DNA of 64,000 bases, from the NCBI RefSeq assembly GCF_022968795.1, contig NZ_JALJRB010000003.1, positions 264,427 through 328,426 of the forward strand, in the 5' to 3' direction. The position numbers were made by a program, and so were the translations under genes. Under the pieces are notes generated by a model, which was given only the letters and a program-made list of their open reading frames with translations, was not told the DNA's origin and did not search any database. Positions 1-8,904 of the stretch are shown here, one piece after another. How positions within the stretch are numbered: position 1 is the stretch's first letter; each line of letters begins with the position of its first letter. The stretch is from Desulfatitalea alkaliphila (GTDB lineage Bacteria; Desulfobacterota; Desulfobacteria; Desulfobacterales; Desulfosarcinaceae).

Positions 1-3
1 GCG

Positions 4-2397
4 TCAGGTCGCCGCCTGGCGCACCCATTTGTACAGTCCGGGATGGGTACAGACCTCATAGTATTTGCGCGAGGTGATCCGCACGATTTGCATGGTGGCC
101 GGGTCCACGACGGGGATCTGCGATTCACGAACGATCAGGCGCTGATAGCGCCCGCTTTTGGTGGGAAATTTGCCCGCATAGAGGCTGGATTTGTGATCCG
201 GCATTTCGCCGAAGCCCGCCGGCAACAGCTTCAAGTCGATCTCCCGGCCCAACTTTTCAAATCCGGCCGCACTCAATTCAATACCGTTGACGTTGTAGCG
301 CACGAACAGGTCGTCGGTGGTGGCCGCCATCTCCTCATCGGACAAGGTCTGGAACACCCGCAGGCGGAAGGGGCTCTTCTTGTCGGTGAACATCCGCCGC
401 CCCATCTTGGAGCAACTCGAGAGGCGATCGGCTTGGTTGATGGCCGGCGAAATCATGATACGGTGGCTTCCGTCGAACAGAAAGGTGGGGGTCTTGTCCA
501 GATAGCTGATACCCACCCCCAGCTCCAGGACGGGCAGTTGGTTTTTGCGGTTTTTTTCGTTGTATCGCTGGATGATGATCAGCATATTGATGGCGATACC
601 ACAGGCGCGGGCCACCGCGTACCAGTCGCTGGGGGCGTTTTCGCGCTCGAAGATGGAGAGGATGACCGCATCCCCTTCGATGAACACCTTGGTCGCATCG
701 TATTCCGAGAGAATCTCGGAGATGGGATCGAAAAAATTCAGGGCGAAATGGGAGGCCGGGTTCAAGCCCCGCTCGTTCATGTGGGAAGTGATATCGGTTG
801 AGCCGCGTACATCGGCCTTGATCACCACGTGATTGATGATCGGCGCCTTGGTGGCCGCCTGCTCATGGGGAAGCAAAAACTCATAGAGGGTGTTGTTCTC
901 CCGCGAAAGGGTGACCACCTTTTCATCGGCGGCGATGTGAACCCGCTCCATCGCCTCCTTGATGATGTCGCAATTGCTGGCGTCCCGGTGATAACGGGTA
1001 AAGGCGTTCAAAAAACGCACCAAGTGCCTTTTGCGTTTGGCGGTGGTGATATACTCCATGGACTTGAGTTTTCTGTCCAGCGGCGCCAGCGGGAAGGTGC
1101 GTCCGTAGATATTGACCATGCGTTTGAGCCGACTTTTGACTTGACGCCGGGCGCGGGGTGAAATCAGGTACTGGATGACCTGCTGAGGAGACAGCGGCGG
1201 GCAGTAGGTCAGATACTCCGGCTGCATCTCGTAAGAAGCGGCAATTCGATTGATCAGCCCCTTGCTCCGAAAGGCGCCGTAGAAAAAAGCCAGCGCTTGT
1301 TGCTGGCGCTGCATCATCCGCTTGGCACGGTCGATGGCTTCGGCCGACGCCTTCTGCTTTCTCAATGCCTGGTATTCGGACCGGGTCCGCTCCCGGTTGA
1401 GCAGCAAATCCACGTTGCCCAGATGGCACAACCAGCCATCGATCCGGCGCATGTAGGCCTTTTGGCGTTCGATCTCCGGCCCGGAAGGGTCTGCAGGGGT
1501 ATTGGCCGCGCGCTGTTCGACCACAGGGCCGTCATCTGCCCGCCCCTGCCGGTCGAGCTGGGAGAACAGGTGGCGAATGAAAAAAAGCAGCGTCTCGTAA
1601 CGATCGGGATCCTCGATGCGGCGCCCCAGGGCCAGATCGTACTCCGCCAGGGTGAAGAAGTCGTTGTCGGGGTTCAAGGCATGCAGGATGGCGGTGCCGA
1701 TCACATCGGCAAAAAAGGGGGCGCGCCGGCCGAAGATGGCCTCGCGCATGGTCTGCAAGGCATTTCGTTCCACCTCGGCCCAGAATCCGCAAATTTCCAA
1801 TCCGACCCGCTGAATGATGATCTCGCGATCCTGGAGCAGCAACTGCAGCCTGTGCTTCTGCTTGGGGGATTCGGACCAGTCGTTATGGGTGACCAGATCG
1901 GATTGGCGGGAGGACTTTTTAAGCATCCCCACAAGGTGATCGAACTGAAAACGGATCTCCCCCAGCAGCATCTTGACCACCGCCGCCTGTGCCAGGCATT
2001 CGATCTGGGGATCGCGCCGCGCTTTGGCCTTGTTGAGCGCATCGCCCATCACTTCCCGGAACAGTTGTTTGTATCCGTCGACCTCCTTGATCCAATTGCT
2101 TTGGGGCGACTCTGGACCTCGCTTTTCGATGCCGGCATGGCGCGCCACCAGTTGAGCCGCGATTTTACGGGTGGCATTGGTGAAGATTGGGCTGATCAGC
2201 ACATCGTGGCGGATATTGTCCACCCCCGGCATCAGGCGGTCCAGGGAGAATGCGACCGTATAACTTTTCAGAGGAAAGTCGTCGAGGGGTGGCGGCGTAT
2301 GTTGCTGAGCGAATCGGCCGAACATCGATGGGGTCACACTCCTATATTGGTCCACGGTATTGCATATTGCCCTTCGCGTATGATCGAAAAATAGCAT
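4..2397 (-). CDS. Large protein with C-terminal class III adenylate/guanylate cyclase-like domain
   Basis: Encodes about 797 residues. The first ~510 residues are helical, Arg/Lys-rich and not assignable by eye. From about residue 518 a class III nucleotide cyclase fold is visible: KADVRGST carries the first metal Asp, EGDAVI near residue 575 the second, then LGVGISY and SPAINQADRLSS resemble the conserved cyclase strands and helix. Both metal ligands are present, so catalysis is plausible; cAMP versus cGMP cannot be decided. No signal peptide or clear membrane segment. The start at 2397 (MLFFDHTRR) is chosen because the open frame upstream runs through a simple hexamer repeat; an internal ATG at MFGRFAQQ is an alternative. 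Convergent with nothing in the window; its stop lies at the window edge. Confidence 0.75.
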   Translation of the reverse strand: MLFFDHTRRAICNTVDQYRSVTPSMFGRFAQQHTPPPLDDFPLKSYTVAFSLDRLMPGVDNIRHDVLISPIFTNATRKIAAQLVARHAGIEKRGPESPQSNWIKEVDGYKQLFREVMGDALNKAKARRDPQIECLAQAAVVKMLLGEIRFQFDHLVGMLKKSSRQSDLVTHNDWSESPKQKHRLQLLLQDREIIIQRVGLEICGFWAEVERNALQTMREAIFGRRAPFFADVIGTAILHALNPDNDFFTLAEYDLALGRRIEDPDRYETLLFFIRHLFSQLDRQGRADDGPVVEQRAANTPADPSGPEIERQKAYMRRIDGWLCHLGNVDLLLNRERTRSEYQALRKQKASAEAIDRAKRMMQRQQQALAFFYGAFRSKGLINRIAASYEMQPEYLTYCPPLSPQQVIQYLISPRARRQVKSRLKRMVNIYGRTFPLAPLDRKLKSMEYITTAKRKRHLVRFLNAFTRYHRDASNCDIIKEAMERVHIAADEKVVTLSRENNTLYEFLLPHEQAATKAPIINHVVIKADVRGSTDITSHMNERGLNPASHFALNFFDPISEILSEYDATKVFIEGDAVILSIFERENAPSDWYAVARACGIAINMLIIIQRYNEKNRKNQLPVLELGVGISYLDKTPTFLFDGSHRIMISPAINQADRLSSCSKMGRRMFTDKKSPFRLRVFQTLSDEEMAATTDDLFVRYNVNGIELSAAGFEKLGREIDLKLLPAGFGEMPDHKSSLYAGKFPTKSGRYQRLIVRESQIPVVDPATMQIVRITSRKYYEVCTHPGLYKWVRQAAT

Positions 2398-2480
2398 ACA
2401 GCCCCGTTTCTGTCCATCCGACCTTGGTTTGCTAAACGATTCGGACGGAAAACACCGCGCTGTCAATAGACTGCACAAAC

Positions 2481-2524
2481 CGATCCCAATCCCAATCGAA
2501 ATCGAAATCGGGATCGGCATCGAC
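2481..2524. repeat. RRATCG hexamer repeat, copy 1
   Basis: About seven consecutive units of the type CAATCC / CAATCG / AAATCG / GGATCG occur just upstream of the cyclase-like gene, followed by a short inverted piece (GAAATCGATTTCGAT) at 2566-2580. Similar arrays occur at 3531-3558 and 46789-46831, all intergenic. Function unknown. Confidence 0.8.
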
Positions 2525-2585
2525 AATCAAGAACCCACCAACGCCTACCTTCCTATAAATAAGAAGAAATCGATTTCGATGCCTA

Positions 2586-2908
2586 TCATGAGACTCCTCC
2601 CTGACCGTACCTTGCCGGTCCACACCCATCCTGTTTTACAGGCTGTAAAATATCCGGACAACAGTCGATGGATGCTAAGCCCCATCCATTCTCTTGCCGC
2701 CTCCCCTGCAACCACGACCGTGGCTCTCCTGGGACGGTCGCTGAGCGCCACCCATGCGCAACAAAGCGGTGGCACAAGGATTGCTCATATACCTTGTTGA
2801 AATTCGGACCAGCGCCGACCGCGCAATCCCGGCGAAGCGTTACCGGCGAAAGCAGAAACGTATTGTCCTCTGGAATCGGTGAAGCGATTGCTGAGACCAC
2901 CCCAAAAT
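2586..2908. other. Intergenic stretch with no gene seen
   Basis: Between the cyclase-like gene and the receiver gene I see only short unsupported open frames with no ribosome site or family resemblance. It probably holds the divergent promoters, but no convincing -35/-10 pair was found. Confidence 0.5.
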
Positions 2909-2924
2909 AAAGGAGAGCACGGGC

Positions 2925-3407
2925 GTGATCCCTTCGACCACCAGCGTCGTTGCCGACCGCAATTCATATGTGCGCCGGTTGCTGCAGCGCGAAATGACCC
3001 GGGCGGGTTATATCGTGCTACCGGCGGACAGCGTACGGCAGGTACTGTTCTGGATCGAACGCCAAGCCAACCTGGCCCTGCTTGTGATCGATCCGGATTT
3101 TCCAGACACCAACCCAGACACTTTGTTGATCCGTATCCGTCGGCAATGTCCGGCGCTGCCGGTCATCGTCCACACCCATTTGGAAGAAAGAACGCTGCCG
3201 ATCATGCGTCAGGGGTTGGCGAAACCCATCTTTATCGCCAAGGGGGGCAACAGCGTCGAGCCTCTACTAAGCGCAGTGGCGGCGGTTCTTCGTCCGACCG
3301 GTTACGAAGTTGCGTCCTCGCGCAACCGCTCGACACCGCTTCGATCCACTTTGCCGCCCAAGGTGCCTGCGGACAAACATCGGCGATGGGACAAGGAAAA
3401 AAATTAG
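2925..3407 (+). CDS. Orphan receiver-domain (CheY-like) protein
   Basis: 160 residues starting at GTG, with AAGGAG about 10 bases upstream. Residues ~5-120 fit a response-regulator receiver: an acidic residue in VVADRNSY, the candidate phospho-acceptor Asp in LLVIDPDF, a Thr in VIVHTH, and a Lys in FIAKGG where the usual Lys-Pro is expected. The C-terminal ~35 residues are basic, unstructured and carry no DNA-binding domain, so it would act by protein contact. No kinase is adjacent. It precedes the flavoprotein/cytochrome pair by about 190 bases, but co-transcription is not shown. The Lys-Pro loss makes it a slightly divergent receiver. Confidence 0.7.
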   Translation: MIPSTTSVVADRNSYVRRLLQREMTRAGYIVLPADSVRQVLFWIERQANLALLVIDPDFPDTNPDTLLIRIRRQCPALPVIVHTHLEERTLPIMRQGLAKPIFIAKGGNSVEPLLSAVAAVLRPTGYEVASSRNRSTPLRSTLPPKVPADKHRRWDKEKN

Positions 3408-3530
3408 CCATGACCGGCACCAACGCCGTTACGCCATCTCGCTCAGGCGCGGATGGCGACAAAACCATACCGACGCATCAAAACGCAAGGCGGTTTTCTA
3501 CAAAACCCAGGCAGGGGGATTGGCCCATTG

Positions 3531-3558
3531 GAAATCGGGATCTGTATCGGTATCACGT
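3531..3558. repeat. RRATCG hexamer repeat, degenerate copy 2
   Basis: GGAAATCGGGATCTGTATCG plus one further unit, located in the leader of the flavoprotein gene. It is shorter and less regular than the copies at 2481 and 46789 but has the same six-base periodicity. Confidence 0.55.
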
Positions 3559-3593
3559 CGAACCGAGGCGTAAAACGAAAAGGAGGTAATGGC

Positions 3594-5171
3594 ATGGCAG
3601 AGCAAAAAGAACCCCAAGAGAAGAGCATCGGCACCATCACCCGTCGATCCATGCTCAAGGGCACGGTCGCCCTTGGTGCGGCAGCCATGACCGGTTCATG
3701 GGCGCTGAACATGGCGGCACCGGGCCGGGCGGAAGCCGCCCCGAAAAAGCTACCCGATTCATGGGATGAGACCTGGGATGTGGTGATCGTGGGTTCCGGC
3801 TTCGCCGGCATGGCGGCAGCGGCCGAAGCAGCCGGCGCAGGGGCCAAAACGGTGATCCTGGAGAAAATGCCCACTTACGGGGGCAACTCCATCATCAACG
3901 GTGGGGTCTATGCCGCTTGGGACAGTCAGTTTCATTACCGCCAGAATCTGAACTTGGGGGACGACAGCCCCGAACTGCACGCCGAAGACACCATCAAAGG
4001 GGGCGATTACTATAACCTGCCGGACCTTGTGCAGGTCGTCGCCAAAGGCGCGGCCCCTGCCCTGGATTGGATGATCAGCGAAGGGGGCGCCCGTGTCAGG
4101 CCCACCGTCACGCGCGCCGGCGGTCACAGCGCCTATCGCACCCACACGGGCGTGGCCGGTGTGGGGCGCGAATTCACGGATGCCCTGCGGCGCATCGCCG
4201 AAAAGCGGGGTGCCGCCATTGCCCTGAACTCGGAGGTAACTTGGATTTGGCGTCGCGACGCCTACCCCCAAAGCCCTGTATTGGGCCTGGAAGTCAAGCG
4301 GGGTCGCCGAACGTTGAACATCCGTGCCGATCGCGCCGTCATCCTCGCCTCGGGCGGATTCAGCTGGGATATCAAGATGCGCCTGGCCCACAACCCGCGC
4401 ATGGTGGAATCCTTCAACTGCACCAACCAGCCCGGGGCGACAGGCGAAATGATCCGTTTTGCCCAGGCGGTGGGCGCCGACACCTTGCATATGAACTTCA
4501 TTCAGCTCTATCCCTTCGCCGAACCGAAAACGGGCATTCTGGACACCCCGGCGGTTTATCCTTTCAACGGCCCGGGCTACGGCATTATTTACGTCAGCAA
4601 AGCGGGCAAACGGTTCGTCAATGAGTTGGAACGCCGGGATGTTTGCGCCTTTGCCCAGATCCATTTGGGACCGGATGCCAAACCCACCTGGTCCATTTTC
4701 AATGAGGCCATGGTGCTGAAAATGGGTGGCTCCAATGAAGAGGTGGCGGCCGGCATTGAAAAGGGACGCTTCATCAAAGCCGACACCATCGCCGAGCTGG
4801 CCGGCAAGCTCAATATCCCCGCCGCAGCGCTACAGGAGACCGTTGCCAAACACAACCAGTACATCGACGGCGGCAAGGACGCCGATTTCAACAAACCCAT
4901 GACCAAGGCGATGATCCCATTGGCCGAGGGCCCCTTCTACGGCCTTGCCCAGTGGCCGGCGGTGCACCACACCATGGGCGGCATCCGCATCGATGACCGG
5001 GCCCGGGTCATCGATATTTTCGGCAACCCCATCCCGTCGCTCTTCGCGGCGGGCGAGGTGACCGGCGGGGTTCATGGGTCCAACCGCCTGGGCAGCAACG
5101 CCATTCCGGACGCCGTCTCTTTCGGGCGGGTGGCGGGCACCAACGGCGCCAAGGCCAAAACCGAAGCGTAG
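3594..5171 (+). CDS. Tat-exported flavocytochrome c-type flavoprotein reductase subunit
   Basis: 525 residues; start ATG follows AGGAGG at 3581. The N-terminus has a Tat signal (TRRSMLKG) then a hydrophobic Ala-rich stretch, so it acts in the periplasm. From residue ~62 it is the FAD-binding fold of the fumarate reductase/flavocytochrome c family (VVIVGSGFAGMAAAAEA; C-terminal GEVTGGVHGSNRLGSNA). Catalytic features kept are VHHTMGG near residue 458, Arg498 in SNRLGSN and KRFVNELERRD. The position matching the substrate His of Shewanella fumarate reductase is Tyr306 (FIQLYPF), and the following Thr-Glu pair reads Thr-Pro, so the substrate is probably not fumarate. The heme partner is encoded next door. 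Candidates are urocanate-, methacrylate- or other enoate-type acceptors; the substrate is unknown. Confidence 0.88.
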   Translation: MAEQKEPQEKSIGTITRRSMLKGTVALGAAAMTGSWALNMAAPGRAEAAPKKLPDSWDETWDVVIVGSGFAGMAAAAEAAGAGAKTVILEKMPTYGGNSIINGGVYAAWDSQFHYRQNLNLGDDSPELHAEDTIKGGDYYNLPDLVQVVAKGAAPALDWMISEGGARVRPTVTRAGGHSAYRTHTGVAGVGREFTDALRRIAEKRGAAIALNSEVTWIWRRDAYPQSPVLGLEVKRGRRTLNIRADRAVILASGGFSWDIKMRLAHNPRMVESFNCTNQPGATGEMIRFAQAVGADTLHMNFIQLYPFAEPKTGILDTPAVYPFNGPGYGIIYVSKAGKRFVNELERRDVCAFAQIHLGPDAKPTWSIFNEAMVLKMGGSNEEVAAGIEKGRFIKADTIAELAGKLNIPAAALQETVAKHNQYIDGGKDADFNKPMTKAMIPLAEGPFYGLAQWPAVHHTMGGIRIDDRARVIDIFGNPIPSLFAAGEVTGGVHGSNRLGSNAIPDAVSFGRVAGTNGAKAKTEA

Positions 5172-5269
5172 ACGCAAGATATCCCGGCAGTTGTTTGCCG
5201 GTCACCAATGGCTGCGCAGGGTGCCGTCGCGAGGGACGGTGCCCTGTACCGACGAAAGGAAGGGCTGCC

Positions 5270-6016
5270 ATGTCTAGCGGTTCTCGCTTCGGTGATTGGG
5301 CAACGGCAGGGGTGCTGGCGTTGATGGCTTTTGCCGCCGCAGGGGTAATGAACAGCGCCGGGGAACAAAGCGAACCGCGGCACGCGACGGCAACGCCGGC
5401 GCCCATGACCTGCGGCAGTTGCCACACCGATTATGATGGATTGCTCGCCGAGGACCACCCGAAGATCTCTGGGGATACGGTCGGCGCCTGCCTGGACTGT
5501 CATCCCACGGACCGAGCATCGCGCAGCGCGCGCAACTTGCTCTCCGCCCGCCTTCACCCGGCCCACCTGCCGCCCAAAGGCGATTTGGATTGCGAGCACT
5601 GCCACACGTGGCGCGCCGCCGAGCATTTCGGCCTGGCCGGCGTGACCGATGACAACCGGGGCGCCCCCACCGCCGAAGACATGCAATGGATGCGTGCCGG
5701 CATGCTCACATGGGTGGGGTCGGGCTTCCTGGATCATCTGCACGCCCGCGCGGGAATCGGTTGCGCCGATTGCCATGGCCGGCGCTTGCCGCCCGCCGAA
5801 ACGACCCTGACCAACGAGCAATGCCTGGCGTGCCACGGGCCGCTGGAAAAGCTGGTCGAGCGGAGCACCCCCTCCGATTTCGCCGATCGCAACCCGCACC
5901 AATCCCATTTGGGAGAGATCGCCTGCACGGTGTGCCACAAGGCCCACATGGCATCCAGCGTGTACTGCCTCGGATGCCATCGCAATTTTGAAATGACCAT
6001 ACCCGGCGGTCAATAG
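5270..6016 (+). CDS. Heptaheme c-type cytochrome, redox partner of the flavoprotein
   Basis: 248 residues; ATG follows GAAAGGAAGG. A single N-terminal hydrophobic segment (residues ~10-27) acts as a signal peptide or anchor. Seven CXXCH sites are present: CGSCH, CLDCH, CEHCH, CADCH, CLACH, CTVCH and CLGCH. The last four have the spacing of the small tetraheme domain that is fused to flavoprotein in Shewanella flavocytochrome c; here it is a separate polypeptide, as in two-subunit periplasmic reductases. It lies about 100 bases after the flavoprotein gene in the same direction, so it most likely delivers electrons from the quinol pool or other cytochromes to that enzyme. Convergent with hisD, with a gap of only 8 bases. 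Confidence 0.9.
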   Translation: MSSGSRFGDWATAGVLALMAFAAAGVMNSAGEQSEPRHATATPAPMTCGSCHTDYDGLLAEDHPKISGDTVGACLDCHPTDRASRSARNLLSARLHPAHLPPKGDLDCEHCHTWRAAEHFGLAGVTDDNRGAPTAEDMQWMRAGMLTWVGSGFLDHLHARAGIGCADCHGRRLPPAETTLTNEQCLACHGPLEKLVERSTPSDFADRNPHQSHLGEIACTVCHKAHMASSVYCLGCHRNFEMTIPGGQ

Positions 6017-6024
6017 GCGCGGCC

Positions 6025-7335
6025 CTATTTGCGGGTTCGGCCCAAACGCACCTCCACCGAGCGGGCATGGCCCTCCAGGCCTTCGATACGCGCCAGGTGA
6101 ATGATGTCGGCGGCTTCCCTGCGGAAGGCTTCGGCCGTGTAGTGAAGCAAACTGGTCTGTTTCAGGAAATGGTTGACCGACAGGGCCGACGAGAAACGCG
6201 CCGTGCCGGCCGTGGGCAGCACATGGTTGGGGCCGGCCACGTAGTCACCCACCGCCTCGGGGGTGTGGGTGCCCATGAACACCGCGCCGGCATGGCGAAT
6301 ATCGCCGACCAGGGCGAAGGGATCCCGCACCTGCAATTCGAGGTGCTCGGGAGCGATGCGGTTGGCCAGTGCGACGGCGGTCGACAAGTCTTCGACCACC
6401 ACCAGGGCGCCGAAGGCTTTCAAGGATTGTTCGGCGATCTCGCGCCGCGCCAGTTGCACCACCTGACGGACCAATGCGTCGCGCACGGCTTCGGCCATGG
6501 GCGCGTCATCGGTGATCAACACGGCCGATGCCAGGGGATCGTGCTCGGCCTGGGAGAGCAGGTCGGCGGCCACATGCTCCGGATCGGCGTGGGCATCGGC
6601 GATCACCAGCACTTCGCTGGGACCGGCGATGATATCGATCTGCACGGTCCCGGTTACCAACTTTTTGGCCAAAGTCACGTAAATGTTGCCGGGCCCCACG
6701 ATCACATCCACCTTGCCGATGGTCTCCGTGCCGTAGGCCAGTGCCGCGATGGCCCAGGCGCTGCCGGCCTTGTAAACCGTATCCACGCCCGCCTTGGCGG
6801 CGGCCGCCAGCAGATAGGGGCTGACACCACCGTCCCGGTTGGGCGGGGTTACCATGACCACCCGCTCCACGCCGGCGATGCGGGCGGGAATGGCGCCCAT
6901 CAGCACCGAGGTCACCAAGGGCGTTTCGCCGCCCCGCCCGCCGGGCACGTAGACGCCGGCGGCATCCACCGGATGCACCATCTGACCCAGGAAAGTACCC
7001 GGCCGCGGGGTGTCGAACCAGGAGCGGGGCAACTGCTTGCGGTGGAAAGCGGCGATCTGATCGGCGGCCCGATTCAAGGCGCGCATGAACTTGCGATCCA
7101 CGCGGCTTCGGGCGGCCGCCATCTCCTCCGGGGTGACCACCATCCGCTCCGGGGTCATCGCCGGGGCGTCAAATTGGCGGGTGTAGGTCATCAGGGCCTG
7201 GTCCCCGTTCTTGCGGACATCCGCCAGGATTTTTTGCACGGCATTCAACTGTTTGCGATCATGACCCAATTTGCGGTCGATAATCCGCTGCAACCGTTTT
7301 TCCGCAGTCTGCGAGGGATACGGATATATTTTCAT
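6025..7335 (-). CDS. hisD: Histidinol dehydrogenase
   Basis: 436 residues, the usual length. It catalyses the last two oxidations of histidine synthesis, L-histidinol to L-histidine with NAD. Diagnostic stretches are GGRGGETPLVTSVLMGAIPA, IIAGPSEVLVIAD, the catalytic IAPEHLEL and YVAGPNHVLPTAGTARFSS. The start at 7335 is preceded by AAAGGA. It stands apart from other his genes and diverges from serC. Confidence 0.96.
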   Translation of the reverse strand: MKIYPYPSQTAEKRLQRIIDRKLGHDRKQLNAVQKILADVRKNGDQALMTYTRQFDAPAMTPERMVVTPEEMAAARSRVDRKFMRALNRAADQIAAFHRKQLPRSWFDTPRPGTFLGQMVHPVDAAGVYVPGGRGGETPLVTSVLMGAIPARIAGVERVVMVTPPNRDGGVSPYLLAAAAKAGVDTVYKAGSAWAIAALAYGTETIGKVDVIVGPGNIYVTLAKKLVTGTVQIDIIAGPSEVLVIADAHADPEHVAADLLSQAEHDPLASAVLITDDAPMAEAVRDALVRQVVQLARREIAEQSLKAFGALVVVEDLSTAVALANRIAPEHLELQVRDPFALVGDIRHAGAVFMGTHTPEAVGDYVAGPNHVLPTAGTARFSSALSVNHFLKQTSLLHYTAEAFRREAADIIHLARIEGLEGHARSVEVRLGRTRK

Positions 7336-7473
7336 GGCGCCATCCTTTAAGTAGATATTGACTTCGCGCACACATTTTACGATAAATAGCGTTTTGTCAA
7401 TCCCGAACGCATGTACATTTAGTTCGCTGAGCCATCAGCCCCAATCATCATTTCAAGGGAGGAACAACCCATC

Positions 7474-8562
7474 ATGGCCCCTAAACGCATCTTCAACTTC
7501 AACGCCGGACCGGCCGCCTTGCCCCAAACCGTGCTGGAAGAGATTCAACAGGAGTTCCTGGACTTCAAGGGATCCGGCATGTCCATCACCGAAATCAGCC
7601 ACCGTTCCAAGTGGTTCGACGATGTGATCAACGACGCGGTGGCGCGCACCAAGCGACTGTTCCACCTGGACGACCGCTACAAGGTGCTCTTTCTGCAGGG
7701 CGGCGCCAGCATGCAGTTTTGCATGATCCCGATGAATTTTCTGGCCGAAGGCCGCACCGCCGATTACGTCAACACCGGCACATGGTCCACCAAGGCGATC
7801 AAAGAGGCACAAATCCTGGGCAAGCCGATCAAGGTGGCTGCATCCTCCGAGGATCGCAACTTCGCCTATATTCCCAAGGACATCGCCTTCACCCCCGGCG
7901 CCACCTATGTCCACATCACCTCCAACAACACCATCAAGGGCACCCAATGGGCCCGATTTCCGGATACCGGCGGTGTTCCCTTGATCGCCGACATGTCTTC
8001 GGACATCTTCTCCCGGCCCTTCGATGCCGGCCGCTTCGGCCTCTTTTACGCCGGCGCGCAGAAGAATATGGGACCGGCCGGGGTTTGCCTGGTGGCGGTG
8101 CGCGACGACATGCTGGCCTTGACGCCCGCCACCCTGCCCACCATGCTCAAGTACACCACCCATGCCGACAAGAACTCCATGTTCAACACACCCCCCTGTT
8201 TCGCCATCTACACGGTGCAACTGGTGCTCAAATGGTTGGAAGAAACGGTGGGCGGCCTGGACAAAATGGCCCAACGCAACCAGCAGAAAGCCGACCTGCT
8301 GTACAACCTGATGGACGAAAGCGATTTTTACAACGGCACCGCCGACAAGGACAGCCGCTCGATGATGAATGTCACCTTCCGGCTACCGGACGAAGCACTG
8401 GAAAAGAAGTTCGTGGCCGAAGCCACCGAAGCCGGTTTCGGCGGGCTCAAAGGCCACCGCTCGGTGGGCGGCTGCCGGGCCTCCATCTACAACGCCACAT
8501 CCGTTGAAGCGGTGCAAGCCTTGGTCGATTTCATGAAGACATTCCAAAGCCGCAACGGGTAG
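7474..8562 (+). CDS. serC: Phosphoserine aminotransferase
   Basis: 362 residues, full length for the class V aminotransferase SerC. It converts 3-phosphohydroxypyruvate and glutamate to phosphoserine in serine synthesis. Seen: FNFNAGPAALP at the N-terminus, the PLP lysine in FYAGAQKNMGPAG, and the C-terminal GGLKGHRSVGGCRASIYN. AGGGAGGAAC lies just before the ATG. It is transcribed alone, ending at a strong intrinsic terminator. Confidence 0.97.
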   Translation: MAPKRIFNFNAGPAALPQTVLEEIQQEFLDFKGSGMSITEISHRSKWFDDVINDAVARTKRLFHLDDRYKVLFLQGGASMQFCMIPMNFLAEGRTADYVNTGTWSTKAIKEAQILGKPIKVAASSEDRNFAYIPKDIAFTPGATYVHITSNNTIKGTQWARFPDTGGVPLIADMSSDIFSRPFDAGRFGLFYAGAQKNMGPAGVCLVAVRDDMLALTPATLPTMLKYTTHADKNSMFNTPPCFAIYTVQLVLKWLEETVGGLDKMAQRNQQKADLLYNLMDESDFYNGTADKDSRSMMNVTFRLPDEALEKKFVAEATEAGFGGLKGHRSVGGCRASIYNATSVEAVQALVDFMKTFQSRNG

Positions 8563-8603
8563 ACCTGCATTTCCACACGGCCACAGGCCGGCCGCAATCG
8601 AAT

Positions 8604-8640
8604 AAACCCCCGCTCCCATTTGGGCAGCGGGGGTTTCTTT
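8604..8640 (+). terminator. Intrinsic terminator after serC
   Basis: A perfect 11-bp stem (AAACCCCCGCT / AGCGGGGGTTT) with an 11-base loop, followed by TTTCTTTT-like sequence, 42 bases past the serC stop. Confidence 0.9.
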
Positions 8641-8761
8641 TGGTTAGGGCAATACCAACCTTCGATCCATTCTAACCATTGCCGAACCTTCCATACCCTC
8701 AAGACCCATCGAGCTGCCGAACCAAGGTGCCGCGACGGCCATTGTCGGAATTTGGTTTTCC

Positions 8762-8788
8762 TTGACAACACCACGGATTACGCATAGT
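8762..8788 (+). promoter_or_regulatory. Possible promoter for the aldehyde oxidoreductase gene
   Basis: A perfect TTGACA (8762-8767) is followed by CATAGT (8783-8788) at a short 15-base spacing; further AT-rich boxes (TATAGT at 8795) follow. The spacing is poor, so this is tentative. Confidence 0.3.
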
Positions 8789-8904
8789 TACTAGTATAGT
8801 TGTCTTTTTCCGTGAAGCTGCAATACCGACCCGCATGAAACCACATTTTCCCGTCTTGGAGCGAACACCATAAACCGATTGCAAATCAACAGTGGGAGGC
8901 CGGC

